DNA from: Sphingomonas sp.
GTDB lineage: Bacteria > Pseudomonadota > Alphaproteobacteria > Sphingomonadales > Sphingomonadaceae
NCBI GenBank assembly: GCA_017418975.1
Contig: JAFOMG010000011.1
Span: 620,001 to 684,000 of the forward strand
Length of the DNA: 64,000 nt
Reading direction: 5' to 3'
Numbering within the stretch: position 1 is the stretch's first letter; each line of letters begins with the position of its first letter. The translations under genes were made by a program, and so were the position numbers. The notes beneath the pieces are model-generated. The model made no database searches and was not told the DNA's origin. It saw nothing but the letters and a program-made list of their open reading frames with translations. Of the stretch, positions 43,891-51,944 are shown one piece after another.

Positions 43891-46680
43891 ATGAACGCCA
43901 TTCGTCGTCGCCGCAGTTCCTTCGCGCTCGCCGCATCCGCCATGACGATCGCCCTTGCCGGCATCGTCCCGTCCGCGCTGGCCCAGGATGCCGCGGCATC
44001 CGGTCGCGCGCAGGCGAATGCGGGCATCCTGTCCGGCCGCGTGCATGACGAGAACGGCTCGCCCCTGCCGGGCGCGCGCGTCGTGGTGCCGGAACTGGGC
44101 AGCGAGACCACCACCGATCTCCAGGGCGAGTTCGTGATGCCGGTGCCGGCGCAGGGCGAGGTGACGGTCCGCGTCGAATATCTCGGCCGCCCGAACGCGA
44201 GCACTTCGGTGGCGCTGGCGGATCGCCGGACCGTCGTCGACATCACCGTGCCCCGCGACGCTGCCAGCGACATCGTCGTGACCGGCGCCTCGATCGTCGA
44301 CAACACTGCGCGGGCGCTCAACCAGCAGCGACAGGCCGACAATACCGTCAGCATCGTCTCGGCCGACGCCATCGGCCGCTTCCCCGATCCGAACATCGCG
44401 GAGGCGCTGCAGCGCGTTTCCGGCATCGGCATCGAGCGCGATCAGGGCGAGGGCCGCTACATCAACATCCGCGGCGCGCCGATGGAGTTCAGCACCGTTT
44501 CCGTCGATGGCGCGACGGTTGCCGCGGCCAGCCCGACGACCCGGGCGATCGACCTCGACACCATCCCTTCCGATATCGTCGCGAACCTCGAGGTGACCAA
44601 GAGCCTGCTGCCCAGCCAGGATGCCGACGCGATCGCGGGCTCGGTGAACATTTCCACCCGCTCGGCCTTTGACAGCAAGGGCTTCCGCCTCAGCGCGTCG
44701 GCCGGCGCCAGCTACAACGACTATGGCGGCACGAGCGACAGGCGCGCCTCGCTTTCGGTGAGCAACCGCTTCGGCGCCGACCGGCAGTTCGGCGTCCTTC
44801 TCGCGGGCAGCTATTCCAAGACGGATCGCCAGCTCGACAATGTCGAGAATGGCTGGGCGGTCAACGCCGCCGGGCAGGTCCGCCTCGTCGAAACCCTGTT
44901 CAAGGACTATGACACGAAGCGCGAGCGCCTTTCGCTCAACGGCGCGCTCGAATGGCGTCCTTCGCCGGGCAACCGGCTCTATGCCCGCGGTTCCTTCTCC
45001 CAGTTCACCGACGATGAATATCGCAACCGCCTGAGCATCCTGTGGAGCGAAGGCACGATGGCCGCGGGATCCACGGATACCCGCGCCACCTTCTCCAACA
45101 CGCGCATCGAGAAGCAGATCCGCCACCGCGTTCAGCGCAACCAGATCTACACGGGCACGGTGGGCGGCGAGAATCTGATCGGCCGCGGCCGGATCGAATA
45201 TTCCGCGACCTATTCGGAATCGAAGCAGACCTATCCGCGTCGCGACGAGCTGCTGTTCCGCTCGTCGCTGCGCCCGACGCTCAGCTATGATTTCGCCAAT
45301 CCGGACAATCCCAGCTATTCGCTGTTCACCACGAACGAGCATCTCCAGTCCGATCGCTACGCGTTCCGCGAGAACGCCTATCGCTCGAACAACACGCTCA
45401 ACAAGGAATGGGGTTTCTCGACCAAGGTCGAGCTGCCGGTCGACCTTGGCGGCCAGCAGGTGCTGTTCAGCCTCGGCGGCCGCTATCGCGACCGCGACGT
45501 CGTTTCGGACGAGGAGCGCTTCCGCGACCGGCGTGCGTCCGCCGCTCCGAGCGGCTCGCTGACGAGCTTCCTGAACGACGAGCGCTCGGCGAACTTCAAC
45601 TATGATCTCGGCTACAAGATCGATCCGGGCAAGGCGGACGCCTATTTCGACGCGACCAAGGGTTCGTCGGAACGCCGCATCCCGCAATCGATCACGGCCG
45701 ATTATCGCGCGAGCGAAAAGATCCTCGGCATGTTCGGCATGGCCAAGGCGGAATTCGGCCACACCACGGTGATCGCCGGCGTCCGCTACGAAAGGACCGA
45801 CTTCCAGGGTTCCGCTCCCACGGTCGCGCTCAACGGAACGGTCGGCAAGGCGAATGTCGATACGGACTATGGCAAATGGTTCCCGAACCTGACCGTGCGG
45901 CAGGCGTTCACGCCGGAGCTGATCGGCCGCTTCGCGCTCAGCCGCGGGATCAACCGGCCGAATTTCGTCGACCTGGTGCCGCGTCAGCTCGACGAGACCG
46001 ACAGCAGCATGACGCGCATCACGGAGGGCAATCCCAATCTGCGGCCGACGCTTTCCAACAATGTGGACGCGGGCCTGGAATATTATATCCGGCCGGTCGG
46101 CCTGATCTCGGTCAACGCCTTCTACAAGGACCTGACGGACTATCGCTACACGCTGAGCCGCACCGCCGGGAACATCATCTATGTGCGCCCGGAAAACGCG
46201 CCCGACGGGCATCTGGTCGGGATCGAGGTGAACTGGCAGCAGCAATTCACCTTCCTGCCCGGCCTGCTCAGCGGCTTCGGCGTATTCGCCAACTATACCT
46301 GGACGGATGCGGAGATCAGGCTGTCCCAGACGTTTGCCGGCCGCCGGGTGATGCCGTTGCCGGGCCAGTCCAAGTCGAGCTGGAACGCCGCGCTGTTCTA
46401 CGAGAAGGGGCCGTTCAACGCGCGCCTCTCCTATACCAAGCGCAGCGACTATCTGAACGCGGTGGACGCCAACGACCCGCGGCTCGACCTGTATTGGGAA
46501 GGGCGCGGCCAGCTCGACGCGACGGCCAGCTATCAGGTCGTGAAGCAGGCCACCGTGTTCGTGGAAGCCAAGAACCTGACCAATTCGCCGGGCGTGCGCT
46601 ATTATGGCGTGCGTGAGCGCGTCTACGAATATGAGAAGTTCGGCTATTCGATCTTCGGCGGCGTCCGCATCAAGCTCTAG
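43891..46680 (+). CDS. TonB-dependent receptor with carboxypeptidase-like regulatory N-terminal domain
   Basis: A 929-residue outer-membrane receptor. Signal peptide to about 32 (SALAQ); a carboxypeptidase-like beta-sandwich at about 45-120 (LSGRVHDENGSPLPGARVVV); TonB-box-like SDIVVTGASI; plug with IGRFPDPNIAEALQRVSGIGIERDQGEGRYINIRG and DAIAGSVNISTRSAF; barrel ending FGYSIFGGVRIKL. The DPNIAEALQR wording is that of large receptors for carbohydrates or other macromolecular substrates in sphingomonads and xanthomonads. It is followed by a phosphatase gene, so an organophosphate substrate is possible but not proved. Confidence 0.9.
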   Translation: MNAIRRRRSSFALAASAMTIALAGIVPSALAQDAAASGRAQANAGILSGRVHDENGSPLPGARVVVPELGSETTTDLQGEFVMPVPAQGEVTVRVEYLGRPNASTSVALADRRTVVDITVPRDAASDIVVTGASIVDNTARALNQQRQADNTVSIVSADAIGRFPDPNIAEALQRVSGIGIERDQGEGRYINIRGAPMEFSTVSVDGATVAAASPTTRAIDLDTIPSDIVANLEVTKSLLPSQDADAIAGSVNISTRSAFDSKGFRLSASAGASYNDYGGTSDRRASLSVSNRFGADRQFGVLLAGSYSKTDRQLDNVENGWAVNAAGQVRLVETLFKDYDTKRERLSLNGALEWRPSPGNRLYARGSFSQFTDDEYRNRLSILWSEGTMAAGSTDTRATFSNTRIEKQIRHRVQRNQIYTGTVGGENLIGRGRIEYSATYSESKQTYPRRDELLFRSSLRPTLSYDFANPDNPSYSLFTTNEHLQSDRYAFRENAYRSNNTLNKEWGFSTKVELPVDLGGQQVLFSLGGRYRDRDVVSDEERFRDRRASAAPSGSLTSFLNDERSANFNYDLGYKIDPGKADAYFDATKGSSERRIPQSITADYRASEKILGMFGMAKAEFGHTTVIAGVRYERTDFQGSAPTVALNGTVGKANVDTDYGKWFPNLTVRQAFTPELIGRFALSRGINRPNFVDLVPRQLDETDSSMTRITEGNPNLRPTLSNNVDAGLEYYIRPVGLISVNAFYKDLTDYRYTLSRTAGNIIYVRPENAPDGHLVGIEVNWQQQFTFLPGLLSGFGVFANYTWTDAEIRLSQTFAGRRVMPLPGQSKSSWNAALFYEKGPFNARLSYTKRSDYLNAVDANDPRLDLYWEGRGQLDATASYQVVKQATVFVEAKNLTNSPGVRYYGVRERVYEYEKFGYSIFGGVRIKL

Positions 46681-46686
46681 GCGTAT

Positions 46687-46721
46687 CGTTTCCGGGCTCG
46701 GCACGCTCGAGCCCGGAAACG
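46687..46721 (+). terminator. Strong hairpin between receptor and phosphatase genes
   Basis: A perfect 14-bp stem (46687-46700 with 46708-46721, arm CGTTTCCGGGCTCG) with a 7-base loop begins 7 bases after the receptor stop. No T-run follows. It could be a terminator, an attenuator or an mRNA-stabilising element letting the receptor outnumber the phosphatase. Confidence 0.6.
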
Positions 46722-46764
46722 CCCGCGGCCGCCGCGCCGCCACTCAGATGCAAGAAAGTGTGCC

Positions 46765-48180
46765 ATGCGCGTTCCGGGTGCCTCGCTCGTCCTCTCCGTC
46801 CTGCTGATCGCGGCCGCGCCAACGCCCGAAGCGCGCGCGCAGGCCGCGCTCCCCCGGTCCGCCGGCACGCCCTATGCCGCGCGCAGCCTGCCCGATCGCA
46901 TCGTCCTGACGCCGGGGGCGGATCCCACGCGGGAGATGGCCGTCGCCTTCCGCACCGATCTCGCCCAGCGCACCAGCGAGGCGGAGATCGCCGTCTCGGT
47001 CGACGGCCCGACGCTGCCCGAGCGCGCCGTCAAGGTGATCGGCGCCGCGGCGCCGCGCGAGAAGGCGAGCGCCAACGGCCCGGCCCTGTACCATCAGGTT
47101 CGATTTGCGGGGCTCAGGCCGGACACCGTCTATGCCTATCGCCTGAAAGGCAGCGCGGGCTGGAGCGAATGGCTGCAGTTCCGCACCGCGGCCGCCGAGG
47201 CGAAGCCCTTTCGCTTCCTCTATCTCGGCGATGTCCAGAACGGCATCCTCACTTATGCGAGCCGTGTGATCCGGCAGGCATTCCATGCCAATGGCGGCAT
47301 CGAGCTCGTCCTGCACGCCGGCGATCTCGCGGCGCAACGCGACGATCTCGACCATGACGACGAATGGGGCGAATGGAACCAGGCGGCGGGATATAATTAT
47401 GCGATCGTCCCGCAGGTTCCGGCGACCGGCAACCACGAATATGTCGATATCCGCCTGCCGGACGGCACGGAGAGCCGGACGCTCGGGCCCTATTGGCCGC
47501 TGCAGTTCGCGCTGCCGGCGAACGGCGCGGAAGCGGCGAAGGCGACCACCTATCATGTCGATTACCAGGGGGTCCGCTTCATCGTGCTCGACGGCACTTC
47601 CGCGATGGACCTCGGCACCATGGAGGCCCAGACGCGCTGGCTCGACGCGACGCTCGCCGCGAGCAAGGCGAAATGGAATGTGGTCCTGTTCCACCAGCCC
47701 GTCTTCACCTGTGCCCGTCCGAACGACATCGCGGAGATCAAGGCGGCATGGAAACCCGTGTTCGACAGGCGCAAGGTGGATCTCGTGCTCCAGGGGCATG
47801 ACCATTGCTACAGCCGCCTGACCGCCGAGGCGGGGCGCGAAGCATCGGCGGCGGCGCGCGGGAAGGGCGCGATCCAGGGGCCGGTCTATCTGGTCTCGGT
47901 GACGGGTTCGAAAATGTACGCGCTGAACGACCGCGCCGGCATCCAGCCCGACAAGGTCGCGGAGGCGACGGAACTCTATCAGGTCGTCGATGTCGCCGGC
48001 GATCGCCTTCAGTTCCGGACTTATACGGCATCCGGGAAGCTCTATGACGGGTTCGTGCTGGCGCGCGGGGCGGATGGCCGCAATCGCCTGATCGAATTGC
48101 AGGAGCCGATGATCGCGGTTCGGACCTGCACCGGCGCGACCGGCCCCGATGGGGGACCCTGCGTCGCGCGGGGGAAGTAG
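46765..48180 (+). CDS. Secreted metallophosphoesterase (purple-acid-phosphatase-like)
   Basis: A 471-residue exported enzyme. Signal peptide to about 26 (EARAQ), a fibronectin-like domain (about 40-145, with LRPDTVYAYRL) as in purple acid phosphatases, then the metallophosphatase domain with YLGDVQNG, LHAGDLAAQ, PATGNHEY, LFHQPVF and LQGHDHCYSR supplying Asp, Asn and His metal ligands. It starts 84 bases after the TonB receptor stop, across a hairpin. Together they suggest release of phosphate, or the carbon part, from an exogenous phosphoester before or after uptake. Confidence 0.88.
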   Translation: MRVPGASLVLSVLLIAAAPTPEARAQAALPRSAGTPYAARSLPDRIVLTPGADPTREMAVAFRTDLAQRTSEAEIAVSVDGPTLPERAVKVIGAAAPREKASANGPALYHQVRFAGLRPDTVYAYRLKGSAGWSEWLQFRTAAAEAKPFRFLYLGDVQNGILTYASRVIRQAFHANGGIELVLHAGDLAAQRDDLDHDDEWGEWNQAAGYNYAIVPQVPATGNHEYVDIRLPDGTESRTLGPYWPLQFALPANGAEAAKATTYHVDYQGVRFIVLDGTSAMDLGTMEAQTRWLDATLAASKAKWNVVLFHQPVFTCARPNDIAEIKAAWKPVFDRRKVDLVLQGHDHCYSRLTAEAGREASAAARGKGAIQGPVYLVSVTGSKMYALNDRAGIQPDKVAEATELYQVVDVAGDRLQFRTYTASGKLYDGFVLARGADGRNRLIELQEPMIAVRTCTGATGPDGGPCVARGK

Positions 48181-48379
48181 CGAGAGCGGGCCGGGGCGGC
48201 GCGCGGCCATGGCCCGCGCTTCGGGGCTTCGGCAATTCCCGGCAATGAAGCGACCAGCGAGGACGGACGGAACCGCGGCGCGCCGGGCGCAGCGTCGTTC
48301 CCGATGGCTCGGGGAATCGCGCCCGAACGACCCGGCGCTCCGCAAGGGCGCCGGCCGGGAAGCCGCCAGGCGGGGATGG

Positions 48380-48455
48380 TGGTGGGTCCGCCGGGATTCG
48401 AACCCGGGACCTCTCGATTAAAAGTCGCTTGCTCTACCGACTGAGCTACGGACCC
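48380..48455 (-). tRNA. tRNA-Lys (anticodon TTT)
   Basis: On the minus strand the acceptor stem GGGTCCG/CGGACCC, D-arm AGCTCAGTCGGTAGAGCA, anticodon loop CTTTTAA (TTT, reading AAA/AAG) and T-arm with GGTTCGAATCC form a complete cloverleaf. A is the discriminator base and CCA (48380-48382) is encoded. No integrase or duplicated tRNA end was seen around it. Confidence 0.97.
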
Positions 48456-48492
48456 ACACCAGCGTCGCCCCTAGGCGGCCCGGCCGGGCGGG

Positions 48493-48900
48493 TCAACGCC
48501 GGGCTTCGATCCGCGTCACCTGGACATGCGCGACCTGCCAGCGGCCGTTCGTCCTGCGGAACGTGTCCGCGAAGCGGAAATGGCTGGAGAAGCGCCGCCC
48601 GCCCGAGATGCCGCCCAGCACCGTCTCCGCATTGGCCACGCCCGCATCGGGCCCGAGCGACAGGATCACCCGATCGGTCAGCACGAGCGGATCATAGCGG
48701 TCGCCCGGCGTCATCCAGCCGTCGATGAACGCCTGCTTGCCCTGCCGCCTTCCCGAGCCGTCGATATAGACCAGGTCGTCCGCGATCATCGCCTCCATCG
48801 CCGCGCGGTCCTGGCGCAGCTGCGCCCGGTCGAACGCATCGGCAAAGGCGACCAGGCCGGGATCGGGATCGGCCAGCGCCAGCAATGCCCAGATCATCAT
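48493..48900 (-). CDS. NTF2-like protein, SnoaL/DUF4440 type
   Basis: A 135-residue protein with the cone-shaped NTF2-like fold: an N-terminal helix pair (DAFDRAQLRQDRAAMEAMIADDLVYIDG), then strands with FSSHFRFADTFRRTNGRWQVAHVQVTRI. The first 10 residues are hydrophobic (MMIWALLALADP), perhaps a short signal. GGAGGAA lies 5' of ATG 48900, and the start overlaps the folK stop. Such proteins include small hydrolases and ligand binders; function not assigned. Confidence 0.75.
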   Translation of the reverse strand: MMIWALLALADPDPGLVAFADAFDRAQLRQDRAAMEAMIADDLVYIDGSGRRQGKQAFIDGWMTPGDRYDPLVLTDRVILSLGPDAGVANAETVLGGISGGRRFSSHFRFADTFRRTNGRWQVAHVQVTRIEARR

Positions 48901-49361
48901 TTCCTCCGCAATCGCGCCGCGAGCTGGCGCACGCTAAGCCCGGTCACCGGATCGCGCCAGCCCGCCGCGACCCGCGCGAGCGGCGCGAGCACGAATGCGC
49001 GGCCGCGGAACAGGCGGTGCGGCACGACGAGCGCCGGCTCGCCCCAGCTGCCGCCCGACCACAGCACGATGTCGAGATCGATCACCCGCGCCCCCCAGGT
49101 CCGTCCGCGCCGCCGGCCGAAATCGCGCTCGATCGCCTTCAGCCGCCGGAGCAGGGCCGGGGGCGTCTCGTCGGTCTCGATCAGCGCGACGGCATTGGCG
49201 AAGCGGCGTTTCGAGGGGCCGAGCGGCGGGGTGTGAAGGATCGGGGAGGTGGCGGTGACGCCGCCCAGCGCATCGATCGCCGCCGCGACTTCGCGCGCCG
49301 GGCTGCCATGGCGGCCCCACCGGTTGGATCCGATCGCGATGGCATAGCTTGTCCTCGCCAT
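48897..49361 (-). CDS. folK: 2-amino-4-hydroxy-6-hydroxymethyldihydropteridine pyrophosphokinase
   Basis: A 154-residue folate-pathway enzyme transferring pyrophosphate from ATP to hydroxymethyl-dihydropterin. AIAIGSNRWG at the N-terminus, FANAVALIETDETPPALLRRLKAIERDFGRRRG, the signature RVIDLDIVLWSGG, and VPHRLFRGRAFVLAPLA are diagnostic. ATG 49361 is chosen from the position of IGSN. It runs back to back with the udg gene (24-bp gap). Confidence 0.94.
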   Translation of the reverse strand: MARTSYAIAIGSNRWGRHGSPAREVAAAIDALGGVTATSPILHTPPLGPSKRRFANAVALIETDETPPALLRRLKAIERDFGRRRGRTWGARVIDLDIVLWSGGSWGEPALVVPHRLFRGRAFVLAPLARVAAGWRDPVTGLSVRQLAARLRRK

Positions 49362-49384
49362 GCCGGGCGGCCTATCGCGCGGGG

Positions 49385-49987
49385 ATGCTCCAGCCAAGCC
49401 GCGATTGCCCGCTCTGCCCGCGCCTCGTCACGCTGCGCGAACAATTGCGCGCCGAACATCCCGACTGGTGGAACGCGCCCGTGCCGGCGCTGGGCGATCC
49501 CGACGCGCCGATCGCGATCGTCGGCCTCGCCCCCGGCAGGCATGGCGCCAACCGCACCGGCCGCGCCTTTACCGGCGATGCCTCGGGCGAATTGCTGTTC
49601 GCGACGCTCGAGAAGTTCGGCCTGGCCGAGAAGGGGGAGCCCAGGGGCGTGGTGATCCTCAACGCGGTGCGCTGCCTGCCGCCGGGTAACAAGCCCGAGC
49701 CCGCCGAGATCCATGCCTGCCGGCCGTTCCTGGCGGCGGAGCTCCGGGCGCCGGTGGTGCTCGCGCTCGGGCAGGTCGCGCACCAGTCGGCGGTCAAGGC
49801 GATGGGCGGCAAGCTGCCCAAGGTGCGTTTCGCGCACGGCGCCGAGCATCGCCTGCATCGCGGCCAGTGGCTGGTCGATAGCTATCACTGCTCGCGCTAC
49901 AACCAGAATACCGGCCGGCTGACGCCCGCGATGCTCGAGGCGGTGGTGGAACGGGCCGTGGCGCTGGCGCGGCCCGGGGGATTTTGA
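49385..49987 (+). CDS. Uracil-DNA glycosylase, family 5 type
   Basis: A 200-residue DNA-repair enzyme. Motif A is GLAPGRHGANRTGRAFTGDASG, typical of family 4/5 glycosylases, with the family-5 lack of a catalytic Asp/Asn there; ALGQVAHQSAV and SYHCSRYNQNTGRLT (motif B region) follow. CPLCPRL at the N-terminus plus later cysteines (RCLPPG, HACRPF, YHCSRY) suit the Fe-S cluster of this group. ATG 49385 is taken as the start. Confidence 0.87.
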   Translation: MLQPSRDCPLCPRLVTLREQLRAEHPDWWNAPVPALGDPDAPIAIVGLAPGRHGANRTGRAFTGDASGELLFATLEKFGLAEKGEPRGVVILNAVRCLPPGNKPEPAEIHACRPFLAAELRAPVVLALGQVAHQSAVKAMGGKLPKVRFAHGAEHRLHRGQWLVDSYHCSRYNQNTGRLTPAMLEAVVERAVALARPGGF

Positions 49988-49989
49988 CG

Positions 49990-50685
49990 ATGATGAAGAC
50001 GATCGGCCTGCTCGGGGGCATGAGCTGGGAGAGCTCGGCCCAATATTATGCGCTGCTCAATCGCGAGGCGCGTGCGCGGCTGGGGCATCCGCATTCGGCG
50101 CGCAGCGTGATGCTGTCGGTCGATTTCGGGGAGATCGAGCGGCTCCAGCATGCCGGCGCCTGGGATGCGCTGGCCGAGCGGCTGGCGGGCGAGGCCCGGG
50201 CGATCGAGGCGGCGGGCGCCGATTGCCTGGTGCTGTGCACCAACACCATGCATCTGGTGGCGGACCGGATCGCGGCGGCGATCGGCATTCCGATGCTCCA
50301 CATCGCCGATCCCACCGGCGCGGCGATCCGCGCGGCGGGGATCACGCGCATCGGCCTGCTCGGCACGGCCTTCACCATGGAGCAGCCCTTCTATCGCGAG
50401 CGGCTGGAACAGCGCTTCGGGCTGGAGGTGCTGCTGCCCGGGGCGGAGGCGCGCGCCGCGGTGCACCGCATCATCTATGAAGAGCTGGTCGGCGGCGTGA
50501 TCCGCGAGGAATCGCGCGCGCGCTATCGCACGGTGATCGCCGAACTGGCCGCCGCCGGGGCGCAAGGCGTGATCCTCGGCTGCACCGAGATCGGGCTGCT
50601 CGTCGGCGACGGGGACAGTGAGGTGCCGCTGTTCGACACCACGCGGCTGCACGCGCTCGCCGCGCTGGAGTTCGCGCTGGGCTAG
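49990..50685 (+). CDS. Aspartate/glutamate racemase family protein (YgeA-like)
   Basis: A 231-residue PLP-independent amino-acid racemase. GLLGGMSWESSAQYY at the N-terminus, catalytic Cys in CLVLCTNTMH (near 80) and the second in GVILGCTEIGLL (near 194) are conserved. The GGMSWES wording matches E. coli YgeA, a broad-spectrum racemase. It starts two bases after the udg stop (ATG 49990, with ATG 49993 also possible). Confidence 0.87.
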   Translation: MMKTIGLLGGMSWESSAQYYALLNREARARLGHPHSARSVMLSVDFGEIERLQHAGAWDALAERLAGEARAIEAAGADCLVLCTNTMHLVADRIAAAIGIPMLHIADPTGAAIRAAGITRIGLLGTAFTMEQPFYRERLEQRFGLEVLLPGAEARAAVHRIIYEELVGGVIREESRARYRTVIAELAAAGAQGVILGCTEIGLLVGDGDSEVPLFDTTRLHALAALEFALG

Positions 50686-50750
50686 GGCGAAGCGACATTC
50701 AGGCCAGGGGCGTGGCTTGGCGGGCCGGAACATTTCGAGCCAACCTCCTG

Positions 50751-50905
50751 CGTCACCCTGAACTTGTTTGGCGCTTATCCCCTCGGGACAAGGAATGGGG
50801 CGTACTTGTCTTTACGGGATAAGTGCCAGCTTGCTTCAGGGCCCAAGGTGCCGCCGGCGATATCGCCGGTGGAGAATTGGATGCTGAAACAAGGTCAGCA
50901 TGACG
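50751..50905. repeat. MITE-like intergenic element with nested inverted repeats
   Basis: Outer arms CGTCACCCTGAACTTG (50751-50766) and CAAGGTCAGCATGACG (50890-50905) match at 13 of 16 positions when inverted. Inner arms GGCGCTTATCCC (50770-50781) and GGGATAAGTGCC (50816-50827) match at 11 of 12. A perfect palindrome CCGGCGATATCGCCGG lies at 50854-50869. No ORF is carried. It fills most of the gap between the racemase and amidase genes. Confidence 0.5.
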
Positions 50906-50973
50906 GAGGGGAGAGGGCTGGATCTCGATCCCGGCCAGGCTGAGAATCAGGCGACAACACGGCCCGTCCGGGC

Positions 50974-51825
50974 TCAGATGTCCTGCACCAGCCGCCCGTA
51001 GAGATCCGGCCGGCGATCGCGGAAGAAGCCGAAGGCGGCGCGGTGGCGCCTGGCCAGCGCCAGGTCGAGCGTCGCGGTGATCACGCCTTCCTCCTCGCGG
51101 TCCAGCTCGGCCAGGATGTCGCCGCGCTCGTTGGTGATGAAGCTGGTGCCGTAGAAGGTCTGACCATGTTCGGTGCCGACGCGGTTGGCGGCGACCACGG
51201 GGACCACGTTGGACACGGCATGCCCCACCATCGCCCGGCGCCACAGCCGCGCGGTGTCGAGGCTCTCGTCATGCGGCTCGCTGCCGATCGCGGTGGGATA
51301 GAAGAGGATGTCCGCGCCCATCAGCATCATCGCGCGGGCGGTTTCCGGATACCATTGGTCCCAGCACACGCCCACGCCGAGCGTCGCCTTCCCGGGCCCG
51401 TTCCACACCTTGAACCCGGTGTTGCCGGGGCGGAAATAGAATTTCTCCTCATAGCCGGGGCCGTCCGGAATGTGGCTCTTGCGATAGACGCCGGCGATCC
51501 GGCCGTCCGGCCCGATCATCGCGAGGCTGTTGTAATGGTGCGGCCCGTCCGCCTCGAAGAAGCTGGTCGGGATGTGGATCTTCAGCTCGGCGGCCAGGGC
51601 CTGCATCGCCAGCACCGCCTTGTGCTCGGCGGTCGGCTTCGCATTGGCGAACAGGCCCTCGTCCTCGACCCGGCAGAAATACTCGCCTTCGAACAGCTCG
51701 GGCGGCAGCACCACCTGCGCGCCCCGCGCCGCCGCCTCGCGCACATGGGCGGAGACCTTCGCGATGTTCGCGTCGATGTCGTTGGAAAAGGCGAGCTGCA
51801 GGGCGGCGACGGTGATCTCGGTCAT
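50974..51825 (-). CDS. aguB: N-carbamoylputrescine amidase
   Basis: A 283-residue nitrilase-superfamily enzyme converting N-carbamoylputrescine to putrescine in the arginine-agmatine route. Catalytic Glu in LPPELFEGEYFC, Lys in YRKSHIPDGPGYEEKFYF and Cys in GVGVCWDQWYPE; the C-terminal RRPDLYGRLVQDI is also typical. ATG 51825 is chosen over 51876 from the usual start of the domain (MTEITVAALQ). No agmatine deiminase gene is adjacent. Confidence 0.9.
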   Translation of the reverse strand: MTEITVAALQLAFSNDIDANIAKVSAHVREAAARGAQVVLPPELFEGEYFCRVEDEGLFANAKPTAEHKAVLAMQALAAELKIHIPTSFFEADGPHHYNSLAMIGPDGRIAGVYRKSHIPDGPGYEEKFYFRPGNTGFKVWNGPGKATLGVGVCWDQWYPETARAMMLMGADILFYPTAIGSEPHDESLDTARLWRRAMVGHAVSNVVPVVAANRVGTEHGQTFYGTSFITNERGDILAELDREEEGVITATLDLALARRHRAAFGFFRDRRPDLYGRLVQDI

Positions 51826-51885
51826 GGCGCGCCATTTAATGTGGTCGCCGGGGATTCGCCACCCGGTCCGTTCCATGGTTCCAAC

Positions 51886-51913
51886 CGTCGCCCCCGCCTT
51901 CGCGGGGATGACG
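51886..51913. repeat. REP-like palindromic unit
   Basis: CGTCGCCCCCGCC-TTCG-CGGGGATGACG forms a palindrome of the same family as those near 41601 and 63425. It lies between the amidase and lnt starts. Confidence 0.7.
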
Positions 51914-51944
51914 AAAAGGGGATGGATCGGTTAAGCACCTCGCG

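Noticed and set aside
48380..48455. tRNA-Lys as an integration site of a genomic island
   Set aside because: No integrase, no repeated tRNA 3' end, and ordinary housekeeping genes on the downstream side.
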